Positions 8,061-14,086 of a DNA stretch of 14,086 nt are shown here, piece after piece (position 1 is the stretch's first letter; each line of letters opens with the position of its first letter). The stretch comes from Candidatus Caldarchaeum sp. (GTDB taxonomy: Archaea > Thermoproteota > Nitrososphaeria_A > Caldarchaeales > Caldarchaeaceae). The notes under the pieces were generated by a model, which was given only the letters and a program-made list of their open reading frames with translations, had not been told where the DNA came from and did no database searches. The translations under genes were made by a program, and so were the position numbers. The DNA is taken from positions 1 through 14,086 of the forward strand of contig JANWZU010000174.1 of the NCBI GenBank assembly GCA_025054795.1, read 5' to 3'.

Positions 8061-8084
8061 ACTCTGAAACTTTCTGATGCGTCC

Positions 8085-9392
8085 ATGGCTCCTCAAAGCA
8101 ACAGCGAAATAATGCAGCTGAGCCGAAAGTATCTTGTAAACGCCCTCATCCCACGGGAACCCATCGCAGTGAAGCGTGCAAGCGGCCTGTTAGTGGAAGA
8201 TTACGACGGCAACGTCTACACAGACCTTTTCGCAGGAATCAGCACTAACAACTTCGGACACTGCCATCCCGAGGTCGTCGAGGCGGTTATTGAGCAGGTG
8301 AGGAAGTTCATGCATGTCTCCGGCTTCTACTACCACATGCCTGAAATCGAGCTAGCCAAAACAATTCTGCAGCACACACCCTCAAACATATCGAAGGTTT
8401 TCTTCTGCAACAGCGGCTCCGAGGCCGTCGACGGCTCCGTTAAGTTCGCAAAGAAACTTGCTTTGAGGGAAAACAGGACAGGAAGCATCGTGGTGGCTTT
8501 GAAAGGCTCTTTCCACGGTCGTCTCTCGCTCACTTTAAGCCTAACAGGGCAGCGGAAATACAAAAACAATCTTGGCAACTACGCCAACTACCCCGGGATA
8601 GTTCACGCCCCATGCCCCTACTATTACAGATATGGCGGAGGACTTTCTGCGAGAGAGTTTGGGGAGAGATGCGCCGACGAAGTAGCTGACATAATAGACC
8701 ACTACACCTCGGGCGATGTGGCCGGAGTCGTCGTAGAACCCATTCTAGGTGAAGGGGGAATCATAGTTCCTCCCGACACATACCTTCCAAGGCTGTCTAA
8801 AATATGCGCAGACAGGGCCGTGCCTTTGATAGTTGACGAAGTTCAGACAGGATTCGGCAGGACAGGTAGGTTGTTCGCATGCGAGCACTGGGGAATAAAC
8901 CCCGACATCATGGCGATGGCCAAGGCCTTGGGAGCTGGTCTTCCGCTCGGAGCTGTGGCCGTCTCAGAACGTGTCGATAACGCTTTAGAGAAAGGCGACC
9001 ATTTCACAACTTTCTTCGCAAACCCCGTTGTATGCGCAGCTAGCTTAGCGGGGCTTAGAGTTTTGATGCGGGATAGGCTTCATGAAAACGCTGCAATTCA
9101 AGGCGAGTTCATGCTGAAATTCATGAAGGAGCTTGAGAATCATCCGAAAATAGGCGAGGTTAGAGGGAAGGGCCTCATGATAGGCATCGAGGTTGTGGAG
9201 GATAAGGAAAGCAAGAAGCCGAGCAGCGAGACGGCTGAGAAAATAAAGCTCAACATGCTTAAGAAAGGATATCTAATCGGCGTGGGCGGAGTTTTCAAAA
9301 ACGTTTTGAGAATACAGCCGCCGCTGACGATAGACGGGGAAACAGCCGTGAAAGCTGTTCACGCTCTAAGCGACTCATTAAAAAATCTTTAG
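8085..9392 (+). CDS. Class III pyridoxal-phosphate aminotransferase (acetylornithine/4-aminobutyrate type)
   Basis: Transfers amino groups between an omega-amino or amino acid and a 2-oxo acid, using PLP in the cytosol. The 435-residue protein has the class III landmarks: CNSGSEAVDGSVK (108-120, phosphate-binding Gly-Ser), KGSFHGR (140-146), VDEVQTGFGRTG (250-261, with Asp251 against the pyridine nitrogen), the Schiff-base Lys280 in MAMAKALGAG, and HFTTFFANPVVCAA (306-319). All key residues are intact. An upstream in-frame ATG at 7965 would only read antisense through the ligB-like gene, so ATG 8085, behind the TATA-like element, is preferred. Substrate cannot be decided: 4-aminobutyrate, beta-alanine, alanine-glyoxylate and ornithine-type enzymes share these motifs. 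Its neighbours give no clear partner, although it could supply or drain pyruvate or semialdehydes from the ring-cleavage pathway. Confidence 0.92.
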   Translation: MAPQSNSEIMQLSRKYLVNALIPREPIAVKRASGLLVEDYDGNVYTDLFAGISTNNFGHCHPEVVEAVIEQVRKFMHVSGFYYHMPEIELAKTILQHTPSNISKVFFCNSGSEAVDGSVKFAKKLALRENRTGSIVVALKGSFHGRLSLTLSLTGQRKYKNNLGNYANYPGIVHAPCPYYYRYGGGLSAREFGERCADEVADIIDHYTSGDVAGVVVEPILGEGGIIVPPDTYLPRLSKICADRAVPLIVDEVQTGFGRTGRLFACEHWGINPDIMAMAKALGAGLPLGAVAVSERVDNALEKGDHFTTFFANPVVCAASLAGLRVLMRDRLHENAAIQGEFMLKFMKELENHPKIGEVRGKGLMIGIEVVEDKESKKPSSETAEKIKLNMLKKGYLIGVGGVFKNVLRIQPPLTIDGETAVKAVHALSDSLKNL

Positions 9393-9406
9393 AGCTTAGA
9401 AGACAA

Positions 9407-9415
9407 CTATAAAAA
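9407..9415 (+). promoter_or_regulatory. TATA box of the C/D box sRNA
   Basis: CTATAAAAA is centred near 9411, so transcription should start near 9437, one base before the C box at 9438. No reading frame begins at that distance, so the promoter best fits the small RNA gene rather than a protein. Confidence 0.6.
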
Positions 9416-9437
9416 CACGCATAGACCATATGACTGC

Positions 9438-9485
9438 GTGATGAGAGCGGGTATTTCTGATCAGTGATGACAATACCCGATCTGA
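9438..9485 (+). ncRNA. C/D box guide sRNA (2'-O-methylation guide)
   Basis: All four boxes are present in canonical order and spacing. C box GTGATGA is at 9438-9444, then a 12-base guide, then D' box CTGA at 9457-9460. After a 3-base spacer comes C' box GTGATGA at 9464-9470, then an 11-base guide and D box CTGA at 9482-9485. This is the standard archaeal double-guide layout bound by L7Ae, Nop5 and fibrillarin to direct ribose methylation of rRNA or tRNA. By the D+5 rule the D' guide would direct methylation of the A in 5'-AAAUA-CCCGCUC and the D guide the second G in 5'-AUCGG-GUAUUG. A well-placed TATA box supports its own transcription. The terminal stem outside the boxes is weak, which is common in archaea. 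The two guides are complementary to each other over 8 bases (9448-9455 with 9472-9479). Confidence 0.85.
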
Positions 9486-9506
9486 TTTCGAGTAATTGCC
9501 ATACCG

Positions 9507-9516
9507 TTAAATAAAA
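9507..9516 (+). promoter_or_regulatory. TATA box of the carotenoid operon
   Basis: TTAAATAAAA is centred about 26-27 bases before ATG 9538 of the desaturase gene. This is the expected distance for a leaderless message, and no Shine-Dalgarno sequence precedes the ATG. It probably drives the crtI-crtB-prenyltransferase-glycosylase operon. Confidence 0.6.
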
Positions 9517-9537
9517 AGCTTCTACACCCACCTCAGG

Positions 9538-11007
9538 ATGAAGATTTCCGTCGTCGGCGGTGGGCTAGGAGGATTAGCGGCTGCTGCCCTGCTGGCCAAG
9601 GACGGCCACGAAGTGACTGTCGTCGAGAAGAACGAGAACGTGGGAGGCAGGGCCGGTGTTTTCAGCAGGGACGGCTTCGTCTTCGACATGGGGCCGACTT
9701 GGTACCTAATGCCGGAGGTCTTCGACAAGTTCTTCATGAATTTCGGCTATAAAACCTCGGACCTTTACTCCATCCATAGACTCGACCCCAGCTACAGGAT
9801 ATTCTTCGACGACGGCGATGTGGTGGACATAAGAGCGGATGTTGAGGAAATCTACAGTGTTTTCGACAGGCTTGAGAGGAACGGCGGTGAAAAGCTGCGG
9901 AAGTTTCTCGCTAAATGCGGAGAGCTGTATGAAAGCATCTCGAAGACTCTTTACCTCGACCTCGACTCGCCGCTCAGCTTCTTCCAGCGTGAGATAATCT
10001 CGCAGGGAATTAAGATAAACATCTTCGAATCTCTCGACAGCTACGTCAAGAAACGTTTTGAAAGCGAAAAGGCCCGTAAAATTCTGCTCTACTCTGTGGG
10101 TTTCGTTGGGACTCCTCCAGCAAAGTCTCCGGCCTTCTACGCCATACTCAACTACGTCAAAATGGTTCAAGGAGTCTACCAACCTGAGAGAGGCATCCGG
10201 GAGGTTGTAGAGGCCGTTTACAAATTGGCGAAGTCTCAAGGTGTTGAGTTTCTGACTGGACACGAGGTTAAGAAGATTGAAGTTGAGGGAGGAAGGGCCC
10301 GGAAAATAGTTGCTAACGGCTTGGCTGTCGAGGCTGATGCGGTTGTTGTCAACGCAGACCTCGCACACGCCGAGACAAACCTGTTGGAGCCACAGTACAG
10401 GACGTATGACGCAGGCTACTGGAGTAAACGTATGTTCACTCCTTCGGCGCTTATAGCCTACCTAGGTCTGGACAGCAGGGTAAACTCACTCGTCAGCCAC
10501 AACGTCTTCCTGGAGCGGGACTGGGGTGAGAATTTCAGCCAAGTCTTCGACACAGGAAAAGCCGAATGGCCGGAATATGCCTCTTACTACGTGCACGTTC
10601 CCTCCAAGGTAGATAAAACTGCTGCGCCGAAAGACGGTGAGGCTCTGTTCATGCTTGTGCCTGTAGCCTGCGGGGTGGGCGACGATGAGAAAAAACGTGA
10701 AAAGCTCTTCAACAACGTGTTGAAAGACCTTGAGACCAAGACAGGCGAGAAGATCAGCGACAGCTTGGTGTTGAAGAAGTTTTTCAGCGTAAGCGATTTT
10801 TCTTCAAGGTACAACGCTTTCAGAGGCTCTGCCCTAGGCCTGGCGCATACGCTGCGTCAAACAGCTTTCTGGCGGCCCGGACATAGGAGCAGGAAGGTGA
10901 AAAACCTCTTCTACACAGGCCAGTACACTCATCCGGGAATAGGCCTTCCCATGGTTCTGATCTCAGCTGAAATAGTGAGAAGAAAGATAGCTAAGGAGAT
11001 GACGTAA
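9538..11007 (+). CDS. crtI: Phytoene desaturase (CrtI-type carotenoid oxidoreductase)
   Basis: FAD-dependent desaturase that introduces double bases of conjugation into phytoene on the way to lycopene, probably at the membrane surface. The N-terminus has the dinucleotide-binding GGGLGGLAAAALLAKDGH (7-24), an acidic strand end (VVEKNENVGGRAG) and the CrtI-family segment DGFVFDMGPTWYLMPEVF. The C-terminus has the flavin-contacting family signature LFYTGQYTHPGIGLPMVL (about 459-476). The 489-residue length is normal. The neighbouring phytoene synthase, one base downstream, makes the assignment much firmer than sequence alone. First gene of the operon behind the TATA box at 9507. How many desaturation steps it performs cannot be read from sequence, and related dehydrosqualene or methoxyneurosporene enzymes look alike, so lycopene as product is an inference supported by the elongase-like gene two positions down. 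Confidence 0.9.
   Translation: MKISVVGGGLGGLAAAALLAKDGHEVTVVEKNENVGGRAGVFSRDGFVFDMGPTWYLMPEVFDKFFMNFGYKTSDLYSIHRLDPSYRIFFDDGDVVDIRADVEEIYSVFDRLERNGGEKLRKFLAKCGELYESISKTLYLDLDSPLSFFQREIISQGIKINIFESLDSYVKKRFESEKARKILLYSVGFVGTPPAKSPAFYAILNYVKMVQGVYQPERGIREVVEAVYKLAKSQGVEFLTGHEVKKIEVEGGRARKIVANGLAVEADAVVVNADLAHAETNLLEPQYRTYDAGYWSKRMFTPSALIAYLGLDSRVNSLVSHNVFLERDWGENFSQVFDTGKAEWPEYASYYVHVPSKVDKTAAPKDGEALFMLVPVACGVGDDEKKREKLFNNVLKDLETKTGEKISDSLVLKKFFSVSDFSSRYNAFRGSALGLAHTLRQTAFWRPGHRSRKVKNLFYTGQYTHPGIGLPMVLISAEIVRRKIAKEMT
10995..11002 (+). promoter_or_regulatory. Shine-Dalgarno site for crtB
   Basis: GGAGATGA, inside the 3' end of crtI, matches the anti-Shine-Dalgarno end of archaeal 16S rRNA with one mismatch. 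The GGAG core ends 10 bases before ATG 11009. It supports that start and internal translation initiation in the operon, in contrast to the leaderless first gene. Confidence 0.55.
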
Positions 11008-11008
11008 A

Positions 11009-11893
11009 ATGCTTTTGGGTAAAACAACCGAGTTGAACCCCGAAATCGTAAAGCTGTTCAAGAAAGGCAGCAAAACATATTTCAACAGCTCTCTTTTCTT
11101 CCCAGCAGAGACACGAGCTGAGGTTTTCAGGCTTTACGCATTCGTCAGAAAGGCCGATAACTACGTAGACAGTATTCCGCAGGATGTTGAAGGGTTTCAT
11201 CGTTTCAGGCGGGAGTATGAGAGAGCTGCTGAGGGAAATCAAACATCGGACATAGTCGTTCGGGAGTTCGTTGCCCTGGCAGAGAGACACGGGTTTGAAA
11301 GAAGATGGGTTGATGCTTTTCTCGACGCTATGGAGGCTGACCTCTACCATAAAACCTACTACACGGTGGATGAGCTCTGCGGATACATGTACGGCTCGGC
11401 CGAGGTGGTCGGTCTTTTCATGGCTAAAATAATGAGGTTGCCGAAGGAGTCGTACGTCTACGCCAGACATCTTGGGCGGGCTATGCAGTACATCAACTTC
11501 ATCAGAGACGTCCGAGAGGATTTTGTTCTAGGTAGACACTATCTTCCGCTTGAAGAGCTGAGGGAATACGGAATTGAGAGCTTCGACCCGTACGAGATCT
11601 GCGGGAAACTAGACGAGTTTAGTGTTTTCATCAGGAAGCAGATTGATAGATACTTTGAGTGGCAGAGGTTCGCAGAGAAGGGATACAGGTATATTCCTTA
11701 CCGCTTCCTGATTCCAATAAAGACCGCCTCGGATATGTACAAATGGACTGCGAGGATAATCTATCGAACTCCTTGGATTGTGTTCATCAGGAAAGTTAAG
11801 CCGTGGAAGCCAAGGATAATTTACAGCGCAAACATCAATTTCATCAACGTTCTGAAGCACAAGGTACCCCTAGGTGGGGTTCCGTGGCCGTGA
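11009..11893 (+). CDS. crtB: Phytoene synthase
   Basis: Condenses two geranylgeranyl diphosphates head to head to phytoene, the committed step of C40 carotenoid synthesis. The 294-residue protein has both Asp-rich magnesium-binding motifs of the squalene/phytoene synthase family: RKADNYVD (D50 and D54) and RDVREDFVLGRHYLP (D167 and D171), plus the substrate-pocket segment YMYGSAEVVGLFM. Length and motif spacing are typical. The gene starts one base after crtI ends, with a ribosome binding site inside crtI, and its stop overlaps the start of the prenyltransferase gene. The GGPP could come from the polyprenyl synthetase at the right end of the window. Dehydrosqualene or squalene synthase activity is the alternative; neighbours favour phytoene. 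Confidence 0.92.
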   Translation: MLLGKTTELNPEIVKLFKKGSKTYFNSSLFFPAETRAEVFRLYAFVRKADNYVDSIPQDVEGFHRFRREYERAAEGNQTSDIVVREFVALAERHGFERRWVDAFLDAMEADLYHKTYYTVDELCGYMYGSAEVVGLFMAKIMRLPKESYVYARHLGRAMQYINFIRDVREDFVLGRHYLPLEELREYGIESFDPYEICGKLDEFSVFIRKQIDRYFEWQRFAEKGYRYIPYRFLIPIKTASDMYKWTARIIYRTPWIVFIRKVKPWKPRIIYSANINFINVLKHKVPLGGVPWP

Positions 11894-12756
11894 GTGAGTC
11901 TGTCGTCAAGCTGTTGAAGGTTTCTCGTTTCAGGTTTTGGATATATGCTGCCGGCCCCTACGTAATCGGATACACTCTAGGAGCTTCGGGCTTCAACGAT
12001 TTCCTAAGGCCAGAATACTACCTTTATCTAGTTTACTTTTTCGTCCCAGCCAACATTCTGATATACGGAGTCAACGACTATTTCGACACAGCCACAGACA
12101 TCCTGAATCCGAAAAAGGACGGTAAAGAGCTGAGGGTCGTGGGTGTTGAGAGGAAGCGTTTGGGGAGGCTTCTGGCTGCGGTTATAACGCTGAGCTTAGG
12201 GCTGATGGTTCTGCAAGACAACGTTGGAAGGATTCTCTTCGCCGGGTTCTTGTTTCTTGCGATTTTCTACAGCGCCCCACCTCTACGGTTCAAAAGCAAA
12301 CCGTTCCTCGACTTCGCCTCCAACTATATGTACATCATGCCCGGAGTGTTCGGCTACTACATCGTCTCAGGACGGCTTCCCGACAGCTTTGTGCTGCTGG
12401 CCGGGTTTCTTCACATCTCAGCGATGCACATCTTTTCAGCGATTCCGGACATCGAGTACGACAGACGGGCTGGAATAAAGACGACGCCTGTGTACATCGG
12501 CGCCAAGCCGTCGCTGGCTCTTGTGGCTGGCTTTTGGACCGGCCTAGCCTATCTAGCCCTAACTCTGACACGCTTCCATCCGCTGAGCTTCCTCGTGCTA
12601 ATCTACCCAGCGGTTCCTCTGTCGGTCGCTGTCTTCAAGCGAGACATAAACCGGGTGTACTGGCTTCTACCATACATCAACACATCTCTAGGAGGGCTGC
12701 TCTGGCTCGGGCTGGTAAACTACAAAATCATACCGTTCTTCCCACGGCTGATTTAA
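11890..12756 (+). CDS. UbiA-family prenyltransferase, lycopene elongase (LyeJ/CrtEb)-like
   Basis: Integral membrane prenyltransferase. The sequence carries both UbiA Asp motifs: YGVNDYFDTATDILNPKK (N62, D63, D66, D70) and AIPDIEYDRRAGIKTT (D187, D191). About eight to nine hydrophobic helices follow or lie between them. The opening (SRFRFWIYAAGPYVIGY), the 'PANILIYGVNDYFD' segment and NPKKDGKE resemble haloarchaeal lycopene elongase/1,2-hydratase, which adds C5 units to both ends of lycopene to start C50 bacterioruberin-type carotenoids. Position directly after crtI and crtB supports this. The start is placed at GTG 11890, whose GTGA overlaps the crtB stop; GTG 11884, six bases upstream and closer behind an AGGTGG, is an alternative. 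A lipid or quinone prenyltransferase role cannot be excluded. The further enzymes needed for bacterioruberin (CrtD- and CruF-type) are not in the window. Confidence 0.85.
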   Translation: MSESVVKLLKVSRFRFWIYAAGPYVIGYTLGASGFNDFLRPEYYLYLVYFFVPANILIYGVNDYFDTATDILNPKKDGKELRVVGVERKRLGRLLAAVITLSLGLMVLQDNVGRILFAGFLFLAIFYSAPPLRFKSKPFLDFASNYMYIMPGVFGYYIVSGRLPDSFVLLAGFLHISAMHIFSAIPDIEYDRRAGIKTTPVYIGAKPSLALVAGFWTGLAYLALTLTRFHPLSFLVLIYPAVPLSVAVFKRDINRVYWLLPYINTSLGGLLWLGLVNYKIIPFFPRLI

Positions 12757-12770
12757 AACGAAACAGAGCT

Positions 12771-12774
12771 GGAG
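12771..12774 (+). promoter_or_regulatory. Shine-Dalgarno site deciding a TTG start
   Basis: GGAG lies 5 bases before TTG 12780, good spacing for initiation, and there is no TATA box at leaderless distance. Together with the family-typical N-terminus that follows, it fixes TTG as the start and places the gene in the carotenoid operon, 23 bases after the prenyltransferase stop. Confidence 0.55.
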
Positions 12775-12779
12775 CCAGC

Positions 12780-13307
12780 TTGCAGATATTCAGGCCTTAC
12801 GTCGATTGGCGGCGTTCTGCGTCTGCTCTCGACAGCTTGAGGCTTGGCAAGCAACGGGTTGAGGCCAAGCAGGTTCTCAACGTAATTCTGCGGAGGGTTG
12901 GGCTGATTAAAGACGGTCTGAGAGGCTGGCTCAACCACCCCATCGTGCTGATGTACTACAACGATGGCAAGCCCTACGTCGACGACGTCGTGGGCATGTT
13001 CGAAGCATGCGTGCAGGAGTGGAGAGGAAGGGGGAACCAAAGCCTCATCAACCTCAGCGACATACAGCCGCTTCTCGTAAAGGTTGAAAAAACATCAGGC
13101 ACCCCAATAACACACATTCACGAAATAGAATATCGCAGAATTCTGCTGATGAAGAATCCAGCTCACTACCTGAAAGCATTCCGACAAGATGAAATAGAGG
13201 AGGTTCTGGAGACCGATCCCGTCATGATCTCCGGAATAAACTCGTGGCTTTTCAACGACATGAAGGTTTACAAAAGGTTTGTGAAAAAGGTTAGGAAAAT
13301 GCTATAG
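12780..13307 (+). CDS. Pyrimidine-dimer DNA glycosylase (endonuclease V-like) family protein
   Basis: Resembles the family annotated as pyrimidine dimer DNA glycosylase, whose members are thought to act in excision of UV photoproducts. Direct activity is known for T4 endonuclease V but not for this subgroup. Seen in 175 residues: QIFRPYVDWRRSASALD at the N-terminus, RLGKQRVEAKQVLN (21-34), WLNHP (50-54), an EEW-like ACVQEWRGRG segment, and HIHEIEYRRILLMKNPAHY near the C-terminus, which matches the family's 'sHra.Ll.KdP.hY' end. The start is TTG 12780, supported by a ribosome binding site; longer in-frame reading only runs through the prenyltransferase gene. It appears co-transcribed with the carotenoid genes. 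The 3' end overlaps the convergent kinase gene by 6 bases. The exact enzymatic role is uncertain. Confidence 0.78.
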   Translation: MQIFRPYVDWRRSASALDSLRLGKQRVEAKQVLNVILRRVGLIKDGLRGWLNHPIVLMYYNDGKPYVDDVVGMFEACVQEWRGRGNQSLINLSDIQPLLVKVEKTSGTPITHIHEIEYRRILLMKNPAHYLKAFRQDEIEEVLETDPVMISGINSWLFNDMKVYKRFVKKVRKML

Positions 13308-13793
13308 CTTGTAGCCGATCTTTCTGAGGAGCTGTTTTCTCGCCTCTATGTGTTTGTCGTCTTCGATTCCTTTCGGCTTGTGGCCATCAACGACGCCCAG
13401 AACTCCACGTCCCTGCTCAGTCTCTGCAACTATTATCTGAAGCGGGTTGGCGGTGGCTGCTAGGATGCTGCAGACTTCTGGAACGTCTTTGAGCCTTTGC
13501 ATGATGTTGATGGGGTAGAAGCCTTTGATGAAAAGGATGAATGTGTGGCCGCAGCCGATTTTGAGCATCGTCTCTGCCGCATGCTTCCTCAGCTCAGGGT
13601 CTGTGCCCTCATGCCTCACCAGACACTCTCCGCTCGCCTCCATGAAAGCTAGGCCAAACTTGGCGCCGGGAACCGTGTTCACAACAGCCTCGTACACGTC
13701 CTCGACGGTTTTTATGAAGTGGGAGACTCCGAAAACCAGGTTGCAACCCTCTGGAATCTTCACATCAACCACCTCAAGCTTAATCGACGACAT
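13302..13793 (-). CDS. Adenosine-specific kinase family protein
   Basis: A 163-residue protein matching the small archaeal/bacterial family described as adenosine-specific kinase from a Pyrobaculum structure, a compact enzyme unrelated in sequence to ribokinase-type adenosine kinases. Typical segments are VKIPEGCNLVFGVSHFIKTVEDVYEA, cut here into two parts: KIPEGCNLVFGVSHFIKT (about 13-30) and VEDVYEAVVNTVPGAKFGLA (about 31-50). Later come CLVRHEGTDPELRK, the strongly conserved GCGHTFILFIKGFYPIN (about 101-117) and ANPLQIIVAETEQGRGVLG (about 135-153). Length equals the family norm and no residue appears lost. It lies 32 bases behind the polyprenyl synthetase gene on the same strand and could share its transcript or use the weak TATA element between them. 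Physiological role is unclear; nucleoside salvage is the usual guess. Confidence 0.88.
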   Translation of the reverse strand: MSSIKLEVVDVKIPEGCNLVFGVSHFIKTVEDVYEAVVNTVPGAKFGLAFMEASGECLVRHEGTDPELRKHAAETMLKIGCGHTFILFIKGFYPINIMQRLKDVPEVCSILAATANPLQIIVAETEQGRGVLGVVDGHKPKGIEDDKHIEARKQLLRKIGYKL

Positions 13794-13812
13794 GGCTGGT
13801 GTATGTATGGGG

Positions 13813-13821
13813 TTTTGATAA
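13813..13821 (-). promoter_or_regulatory. Possible TATA box of the adenosine kinase-family gene
   Basis: On the minus strand this reads TTATCAAAA, centred about 24 bases before ATG 13793. The match is weak and the spacing slightly short. A second A/T-rich element (TAAAAGC, 13822-13828) overlaps the stop of the upstream gene at about 32 bases. Read-through from the upstream gene is the alternative. Confidence 0.3.
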
Positions 13822-13825
13822 GCTT

Positions 13826-14086
13826 TTACACAGTCCTCTCAACCAAGAAGCCCACCAGCTTACCCAGCTTAACCTTGGCGTGGGAGGGAGGTAGGATTCT
13901 GTCGACCTTCAGCCATGCCTTCTCAACGATTTTTCTCATCGTCGACTTCGCATACTCGCCAGCGCCGGACTGCTTGATTAAATCTATGGCCTCTCTAACC
14001 TTCTGAGGGTCGGATGTGTGTTCTGCGAGTATTTCACGAAGCCTTCTGCTTTTGTCCTGCGGAAGATGCCTCAAAGCGTAAACCGT
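13826..14086 (-). CDS. Polyprenyl (geranylgeranyl/farnesyl) diphosphate synthase, C-terminal part, partial
   Basis: Only the last 86 residues are in the window; the frame is open to the right edge, so the true start lies outside. The part seen begins TVYALRHLPQDKSRRL, matching the 'T.P..yAL' helix start after the second Asp-rich motif in trans-prenyl synthases. It continues with REAIDLIKQSGAGEYAKS (the family's 'll...Ga.eya' helix) and ends KLGKLVGFLVERTV, the usual 'L..l..f...R' C-terminus. Both catalytic Asp-rich motifs would be upstream and cannot be checked. In an archaeon this enzyme makes C15-C20 diphosphates for membrane lipids, and could feed the phytoene synthase encoded nearby. Chain length cannot be predicted from this end. 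Confidence 0.8.
   Translation of the reverse strand, partial: TVYALRHLPQDKSRRLREILAEHTSDPQKVREAIDLIKQSGAGEYAKSTMRKIVEKAWLKVDRILPPSHAKVKLGKLVGFLVERTV

Noticed and set aside
7965..8084. N-terminal extension of the aminotransferase from an upstream in-frame ATG, giving a hydrophobic leader.
   Set aside because: It is the antisense reading of the 5' end of the ligB-like gene and its promoter. Class III aminotransferases start near the ATG at 8085, which has a TATA-like box at the right distance.
9448..9479. Inverted repeat with 8-base arms and a 16-base loop read as an intrinsic terminator or operator after the aminotransferase gene.
   Set aside because: No T-run follows, and the loop and flanks contain C, D', C' and D boxes in exact guide-RNA spacing with a TATA box upstream. 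The C/D sRNA explains the whole segment better.
9706..10368. 220-codon open frame on the minus strand within crtI.
   Set aside because: It lies wholly antisense to a clear desaturase gene, has no recognisable domain, and mirrors the codon pattern of the sense gene.
11803..11889. Longer start for the prenyltransferase inside crtB.
   Set aside because: The added residues are a charged out-of-frame reading of crtB, while the family homology begins just after GTG 11890.
12534..12779. Longer start for the pyrimidine-dimer glycosylase-family protein.
   Set aside because: It is a shifted-frame reading of the prenyltransferase gene; the family N-terminus and a Shine-Dalgarno site mark TTG 12780.

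Overview
This window looks archaeal. Several genes have a TATA-like box centred about 26-30 bases before the start codon with no room for a leader, which fits leaderless transcription. One intergenic region carries a complete C/D box guide RNA, and the first protein has a Tat-like signal peptide followed by a Thr-rich linker of the kind seen on archaeal binding proteins. The gene mix (LigAB-type ring cleavage, UbiD-type decarboxylase, molybdenum hydroxylase, a non-halophile-looking carotenoid cluster) would fit a Thermoproteota/Nitrososphaeria-Caldarchaeota-like lineage, but that placement is an inference and no marker gene fixes it.

Region 1 (1-2979, + strand): an exported ABC binding protein and a double-length permease with two fused transport domains. 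The ATPase is not in the window. Region 2 (2984-8002): a putative aromatic-compound module. A UbiD-family decarboxylase (-) diverges from a molybdenum hydroxylase large subunit (+). The hydroxylase overlaps by 4 bases with a LigA-type small subunit (+), which meets a LigB-type extradiol dioxygenase (-) tail to tail. Decarboxylation, hydroxylation and ring cleavage would form a logical catabolic sequence, possibly fed by the transporter; this is inferred from gene content only. The LigB protein keeps its predicted iron ligands but has lost a family histidine thought to be catalytic.

Region 3 (8085-9537): a class III aminotransferase, then a 145-base gap holding a canonical C/D box sRNA with its own TATA box. 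Its two guide segments are complementary to each other over 8 bases. The gap also holds the promoter of the next operon.

Region 4 (9538-13307, + strand): a compact operon of phytoene desaturase (crtI), phytoene synthase (crtB), a UbiA-family prenyltransferase resembling lycopene elongase, and a pyrimidine-dimer DNA glycosylase family protein. The first three would make lycopene from GGPP and probably extend it towards C45/C50 carotenoids. The repair-type gene next to them suggests a light or UV protection theme. Region 5 (13302-14086, - strand): an adenosine-specific kinase family protein and the C-terminal end of a polyprenyl synthetase that runs off the window and could supply GGPP.

Gene density is very high. 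Three convergent pairs meet with a 4-base gap, a 9-base overlap and a 6-base overlap, so no free-standing terminators are visible between them.
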